The notes below the pieces were generated by a model that saw nothing but the letters and a program-made list of their open reading frames with translations, ran no database searches and was not told the DNA's origin. This document shows positions 59,668 to 64,000 of a stretch of DNA of 64,000 bases, piece after piece; the first letter of the stretch is position 1; each line of letters starts with the position of its first letter. The DNA is taken from positions 62,001-126,000 of the forward strand of contig CALGNX010000010.1 of assembly GCA_937958265.1 (NCBI GenBank), given 5' to 3'. The stretch is from an uncultured Algibacter sp. (GTDB taxonomy: Bacteria > Bacteroidota > Bacteroidia > Flavobacteriales > Flavobacteriaceae). A program made the position numbers and the translations under genes.

Positions 59668-60642
59668 ATGCAAAATGTTTTAATAGACAAAACTAAACAA
59701 TTCTTTTTTGTGCTTATTAAATTAAGCTTAGTTGTTAGTGCTTTTTATTTTATTTACCACAAATTAATACATAATAAGGCTTTAAGCATTAGTAGTTTTA
59801 TTAATTTACTAAATAAAAACCAAGTTTTATCGCCTAAAAACATATTAATATTGGTAATATTAACGGGGTTAAATTGGTTTTTTGACATATTAAAATGGCA
59901 AGCACTAGTATTTTATGTTAAAAACATAACTTTTAAAAACGCTTTAAAACAAGTTTTTGGAGCATTAACAGCCTCAATATTTACACCCAACAGAATAGGT
60001 GAATACGGTGCCAAAGCAATGTACTACAAACCAAACCTAAGAAAACGCATAATGCTAGTTAATTTAGTAGGTAATATACTGCAAATGGCCGTTACAACAA
60101 TTTTAGGAGTTATTGGTTTTTGTTTTTATGTTACAAAATACCAGCCTAGCATTAATTACTTAAAATTTGGTAAAATCTTATTAATAAGCGTCTTTATATT
60201 AAGTATAACTTGCTTTCTTATAAAAAAAACTAACTATACCATTGGAAGCTTACGCTTAAAAAAAGCCCTAGATTTTCTTATTACATTTCCAAAAAATATA
60301 TTGATAAAAAGTGCACTATTAGCATTAACTCGTTACGCTATTTTTTCTTTTCAATTTTATGTTTTATTATCTATTTTTAAAATTAATTTCACTTACCTAG
60401 AAGCCATGGTTATTATAACTACTATGTATTTATTGGTATCGATAATACCTTCTGTTTTTATTTTTGATGTTCTGGTAAAAGGTAGTATCGCTACATATTT
60501 ATTCTCATTAACTGGTGTAAACACATTAGTAATTCTTAGTATAATTACGACTATGTGGATTTTTAATTTTGTAATACCAAGCATAATTGGGAGCTATTAT
60601 GTAATTAGGTTTAAATACCCAAAAAACGAAAACTACTCATGA
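59668..60642 (+). CDS. Flippase-like UPF0104 membrane protein
   Basis: A 324-residue protein with about eight hydrophobic segments and the LPG synthase TM/UPF0104 pattern (FGALTASIFTPNRIGEYGAKA, LVSIIPSVFIFDVLVKGS). Relatives are often annotated as glycosyltransferase 2-associated or flippase-like membrane proteins. Its stop overlaps the start of the GT2 gene (ATGA), so the two probably act in one glycolipid pathway. The lipid substrate is unknown. Confidence 0.85.
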   Translation: MQNVLIDKTKQFFFVLIKLSLVVSAFYFIYHKLIHNKALSISSFINLLNKNQVLSPKNILILVILTGLNWFFDILKWQALVFYVKNITFKNALKQVFGALTASIFTPNRIGEYGAKAMYYKPNLRKRIMLVNLVGNILQMAVTTILGVIGFCFYVTKYQPSINYLKFGKILLISVFILSITCFLIKKTNYTIGSLRLKKALDFLITFPKNILIKSALLALTRYAIFSFQFYVLLSIFKINFTYLEAMVIITTMYLLVSIIPSVFIFDVLVKGSIATYLFSLTGVNTLVILSIITTMWIFNFVIPSIIGSYYVIRFKYPKNENYS

Positions 60643-61775
60643 TTATATTAAGTTTAATTATAACGCTAGCTTACATGTCCTTAATAGGTAGTTTTATTTG
60701 GGGGTTTAGTCATGTTTCAGAATTTGAACTTGAAAATATACCTGCCAAAACTAAATTTACCGTAGTTGTTCCTTTTAGAAATGAGGCAAAACATTTGGGA
60801 AAATTACTAAGATCAATTGAAGCCTTAAATTACCCCAACCATCTTTTTGAGGTTATTCTTGTTGATGATGAATCGAAAGATAATTCCTTAGAAGTTATTA
60901 ATAATTTTATTTTAAAAAGCGCACACAAAACTAAATACAACCTACATACTATTTCCAATGAAAGGCAAACAACATCTCCCAAAAAAGATGCTATAACCTT
61001 AGCAATAAAACAGGCAACTAACACGTGGATTATAACTACTGATGCAGATTGTGAATTACCTAAATATTGGCTAGCTAGTTTTGATGAATACATCCAAAAA
61101 ACTAAAGCTATTTGTATTGCTGCTCCTGTGGACTACGTAAACCTAAATTCATTTTTAAACCAATATCAAATATTAGACATCTTAAGTTTGCAAGGTGCTA
61201 CTATAGGTGGTTTTGGTTTAGGCCAACCTTTTATGTGTAACGGTGCTAATTTTGCTTATAAGAAGTCTCTTTTTATAGCTGTTAATGGTTTTAATGGCAA
61301 CACAAATATCGCGAGCGGAGACGATATATTTCTTCTTGAAAAAGTTAGAAAAACACACCCCAAACAACTCCATTACCTTAAATGCAAACAAGCCATTGTA
61401 ACTACACAACCACAGCCCAACTGGCAAGGTTTACTAGCCCAACGCATACGGTGGGCAGCAAAAACAACAGCCTACAATAATTGGTTTGGTAAGCTTACTG
61501 GTTTTATTGTTTTGTTAATGAATTTCTTAGCTATTACGGTATTACTATTATTTTTTATAGATTTTTTAAACTTTAAAATACTTTTATGGCTGTGGCTTGT
61601 AAAATTTATTATTGACTTAGTTTTAATTTTTAAATCGGCATCTTTTTTTAATAAAAAACATATTTTAAAAAGCTACTTTCTAAGTTTTCTTATTTATCCT
61701 TTTTTTAGCCTATATGTTGTTTTTTTTGCCTCGTTCTCTGGCTATAATTGGAAAGGGCGTTACTTTAAAAAATAA
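60639..61775 (+). CDS. Membrane glycosyltransferase family 2
   Basis: A 378-residue GT2 with an N-terminal membrane helix, a GT-A domain (VVVPFRNEAKHL, VDDESKDNS, TTDADCELP) and the acceptor motif QRIRW of processive enzymes, followed by three C-terminal membrane segments. The product may be a polysaccharide or glycolipid; the sugar is unknown. Translationally coupled to the flippase-like gene. Confidence 0.9.
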   Translation: MIILSLIITLAYMSLIGSFIWGFSHVSEFELENIPAKTKFTVVVPFRNEAKHLGKLLRSIEALNYPNHLFEVILVDDESKDNSLEVINNFILKSAHKTKYNLHTISNERQTTSPKKDAITLAIKQATNTWIITTDADCELPKYWLASFDEYIQKTKAICIAAPVDYVNLNSFLNQYQILDILSLQGATIGGFGLGQPFMCNGANFAYKKSLFIAVNGFNGNTNIASGDDIFLLEKVRKTHPKQLHYLKCKQAIVTTQPQPNWQGLLAQRIRWAAKTTAYNNWFGKLTGFIVLLMNFLAITVLLLFFIDFLNFKILLWLWLVKFIIDLVLIFKSASFFNKKHILKSYFLSFLIYPFFSLYVVFFASFSGYNWKGRYFKK

Positions 61776-61832
61776 GCTATTTAATAAGAATTAATTATTA
61801 CCGCTTTTTTATTTGAAAATGGGCTAGAAGAA

Positions 61833-61857
61833 AAAAAGAAACTATTATTTTCTTTTT
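61833..61857. terminator. AT-rich hairpin, possible terminator
   Basis: AAAAAGAAA (61833-61841) pairs with TTTCTTTTT (61849-61857) between the convergent GT2 and TonB-like genes. Confidence 0.4.
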
Positions 61858-61947
61858 ATGAAATTTAAAAATATAACGCTATTGTATTACTAAACATATT
61901 AATAACAAAAAATGCACTATAACTTTACTATAACTTTGTGTTTTAAC

Positions 61948-62433
61948 CTATTTAACTCGTATGGCTACAGGTAATTTAAACACGGTGGTTACCTGTTGTC
62001 CGCGTTTTATAGCTGGAAATATTTTAGGTAGAGAATCTAAACTTTTACTAAGTAAAAGCCTAATATTTGGAATTTCCTGTAAGGTCTGCGTATTTACCTG
62101 AGCATCAATCAACAACAGCCCTCCTGCTTTAGAGACCTGAAACTGTAACAGTATGGTATCATTAATATCCTGAGTAACCACAATTTGCTCTTTTTGTAAA
62201 TTAGCCAAAATATTATTCGTAATTGTTTGTTGGAAGCAAAGTGTACGTTTAACTTTAGAGGCTGCATTATCACATTCTAAAAAACTTGGGTACTCGTCAA
62301 CATCTTCCCAATTAAAGGTTTGCAATTCCTCCTTAAGTATAGCTTCTGAAGATGTTTTGCTTACATTAAAATAGTTACACGATGTAACCATTAAAATGAA
62401 TATAAAAACTAAAGAGTTCCTCATAAGCTTCAA
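61948..62433 (-). CDS. TonB C-terminal-like lipoprotein
   Basis: A 161-residue lipoprotein (lipobox VTSC, Cys19). The segment DEYPSFLECDNAASKVKRTLCFQQ followed by beta strands and FPAIKRGQQVTTVFKLPV resembles the TonB C-terminal domain proteins of Flavobacteriaceae. It has no N-terminal membrane anchor of the classic TonB type, so energy transfer is unlikely and the role is unclear. Confidence 0.75.
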   Translation of the reverse strand: MKLMRNSLVFIFILMVTSCNYFNVSKTSSEAILKEELQTFNWEDVDEYPSFLECDNAASKVKRTLCFQQTITNNILANLQKEQIVVTQDINDTILLQFQVSKAGGLLLIDAQVNTQTLQEIPNIRLLLSKSLDSLPKIFPAIKRGQQVTTVFKLPVAIRVK

Positions 62434-62997
62434 CTTAAATCGAAAAATACAATTTTATTAAAAATTACACGTTAAAGCAAGCATGTATTTTATTTTTAAA
62501 AGGAAGAAACCCTATGGGCTCTCACATCCATAGGGCTTAATTATGATTAGTTTATATCAACAAAAAATCGAGGGATTGATTAATTATTAAGTGCTGACAT
62601 CGTAAATATAAAGAGAACAATTGTTTTTAAATACACAAACGCATAAAATATTTAAGAAAAATTAGCCTTTTGTAGTTATAACAAGGGTTTTGAGCGAATA
62701 AAAAAAATCTGTTTTTTTTAAAAAAATAGACAGTTAATCATTAAAATAAGACTAATACCACGGGTTAACATAATATTTCTTACAAAATTTATTTCAATGT
62801 ATAATAATCCCATATTACCTGTTTTAAAAACAACACACTTCTTTTAATTTTTCTTTCGATTTTCTAAACTTTATAAAGGAATTCCTAAATAAATGTTTCA
62901 CTCTAAACAAACAGTTAAAGCAATAATACAAAAACTAAATAACCAATTAAACACTCTAATTTTATATACCTAATTCTTTCTGTTAAACCATAACAAT
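62434..62997. other. 564-bp intergenic region with hairpin
   Basis: No gene supported. A hairpin CCCTATGG / CCATAGGG lies at 62510-62535; on the minus strand a pyrimidine-rich stretch (TTTCTTCCTTTT) follows it, so it could end a long 3' region of the LacI gene or a small RNA. Confidence 0.4.
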
Positions 62998-63999
62998 TTA
63001 CAATATTGATTTGTTTTTAATCAAACTCGTTTTTATTATTTTAGTACTAAAATCGACACATTTAGGATTATGTATTCTATTTATTAGTAATTCTGCTGCC
63101 TGAGTTCCAATAGTTTTAGCGTGCTGCCTTATTGTTGTTAGCTTAGGGAGTGTGTGCTTCGAGTCGGACTTACTAGCAAATGCAATAACAGATACATCTT
63201 TAGGCACTTTTAAACCAAAATTTACGGCTGTATTTAAAGCGATAACCCCAGAAGAGCTATCTGCTGCCACAACTCCATCGATAGTTTTATTATTTTTAAA
63301 AAGTACATTGATCTTTTTTGGATGATCATCCTTTTTTTTAATCTCCAAAACTATAGGCTTAAGTTTTCCGCTTTCTAAAATAGCTTTATTATAGCCGCGT
63401 TCTCTAAGTTTCCCTACACTTATATCGTTTATATTACTTATAAAAACAATATGTTTTCTTCCCTCCTCTATTAAAATTTTAGTAGCCTTATAAGTTGCTT
63501 CAAAATCATCTACAATTACTTTATCGCATAAAACATCGTGTGCTACCCTATCAAACATTACAATTGGCAATCCCTTTGCAATGGTTTCTTTAAAATGCTC
63601 TATTTCATTATTAACTTGAGATTCTTCTGCAATGGAAAGTATAAAACCATCAACACTCCCATTGGCCAGTAAGCGTAAACTATCCTTTTCTTTTTCTAAA
63701 GACTCGTTGGATATGCAAGTTATTATATTATAACCTTGTTTGTTAGCCTCTCGCTCTATACCAAAAAGAACTTTTGCCAAAAACCTATTTAATATATTAG
63801 GAATAATTACACCAATAGTTTTTGTTTTATTATTCTTTAAACTTAGTGCTACTTTGTTAGGTTTATAATTATAAAGCTTAGCCAATGCCTTAACTCGAAT
63901 AACGGTTTCTTTACCAATTTCATTACTATTATTTAAAGCTTTTGAAACTGTTGATATTGAAACATTTAATTCTTTTGCTAATTGCTTTAAAGTAACCAT
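62998..63999 (-). CDS. LacI family transcriptional regulator
   Basis: A 333-residue repressor-type protein. The HTH is at residues 3-22 (LKQLAKELNVSISTVSKALNN) with hinge sequence YNYKPNKVA, followed by the periplasmic-binding-like effector domain (TIGVIIPNI, VDGFILS, FDRVAHDV, DGVVAADSS). Members sense a sugar and control carbohydrate-use genes. The start codon is at the window edge, so the target operon upstream is out of view. Confidence 0.93.
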   Translation of the reverse strand: MVTLKQLAKELNVSISTVSKALNNSNEIGKETVIRVKALAKLYNYKPNKVALSLKNNKTKTIGVIIPNILNRFLAKVLFGIEREANKQGYNIITCISNESLEKEKDSLRLLANGSVDGFILSIAEESQVNNEIEHFKETIAKGLPIVMFDRVAHDVLCDKVIVDDFEATYKATKILIEEGRKHIVFISNINDISVGKLRERGYNKAILESGKLKPIVLEIKKKDDHPKKINVLFKNNKTIDGVVAADSSSGVIALNTAVNFGLKVPKDVSVIAFASKSDSKHTLPKLTTIRQHAKTIGTQAAELLINRIHNPKCVDFSTKIIKTSLIKNKSIL

Positions 64000-64000
64000 T

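Noticed and set aside
61752-61765. GGGCGTTAC at the end of the GT2 gene as a fourth repeat copy
   Set aside because: Only the short core matches; it codes for the KGRYFKK tail and lacks the hairpin and other end.

Overview
The window looks like chromosomal DNA from a marine-type member of the Flavobacteriaceae (phylum Bacteroidota). The evidence is the strongly AT-rich sequence, the type IX secretion (T9SS) and gliding genes porU, porV and gldJ, several secreted proteins with T9SS C-terminal sorting domains, a hypoxanthine phosphoribosyltransferase-adenylate kinase fusion, and promoters that fit the Bacteroidota form TTTG-N18-TAnnTTTG with no obvious Shine-Dalgarno sequences. No rRNA, CRISPR array, prophage or insertion-sequence transposase was seen. 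Most of the window is core genome.

Layout. 0-8 kb: a TPR protein, a 2014-residue alpha-2-macroglobulin with an intact thioester motif, and a DUF4136 lipoprotein. 8-14.5 kb: obgE, the hpt-adk fusion, divergent purK-purE and an M3 peptidase. 15-22.5 kb: an ECF sigma factor with a small zinc anti-sigma factor, a UbiA-like membrane protein, gcvP, and a KASIII/methyltransferase/glycosyltransferase run. 22.6-34 kb: a nuclease coupled to a PafA-type phosphatase, mlaE-mlaF, a DUF389 membrane protein, manC, a SprT-like protease, a HAD hydrolase, a large T9SS type B surface protein and an SDR. 34.6-46.7 kb: pdhA-pdhC, cdd, and the divergent porU-porV / gldJ-murF locus. 47-54 kb: a secreted GH9 cellulase, tRNA-Leu, an M20 dipeptidase and a secreted esterase. 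54.7-59.6 kb: a minus-strand series phnA-like, MmcQ/YjbR, DUF4230, cyclase, hemW, ruvC and an outer-membrane barrel. 59.7-64 kb: a flippase-like protein overlapping a GT2 gene, a TonB-like lipoprotein and a LacI regulator.

How the genes fit together. PorU and PorV process and attach T9SS cargo. At least three cargo proteins are encoded here: the GH9 cellulase, the esterase and the type B protein. Together with the LacI regulator this suggests a polysaccharide-degrading, surface-associated lifestyle. Nuclease plus PafA would release phosphate from extracellular DNA. Purine salvage (hpt-adk) and de novo purine synthesis (purKE) diverge from one intergenic region.

The observations most worth a second look are: a hemW gene whose radical-SAM cysteines can only be translated from an ATT start codon; a murF reading frame whose first ATG lies in the loop of the gldJ terminator; a family of three intergenic repeats with GCGTTA/TAACGC ends, two of which flank the esterase gene in opposite orientation; and a possible small RNA between purE and the M3 peptidase. 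I found no convincing new defence or mobile system.
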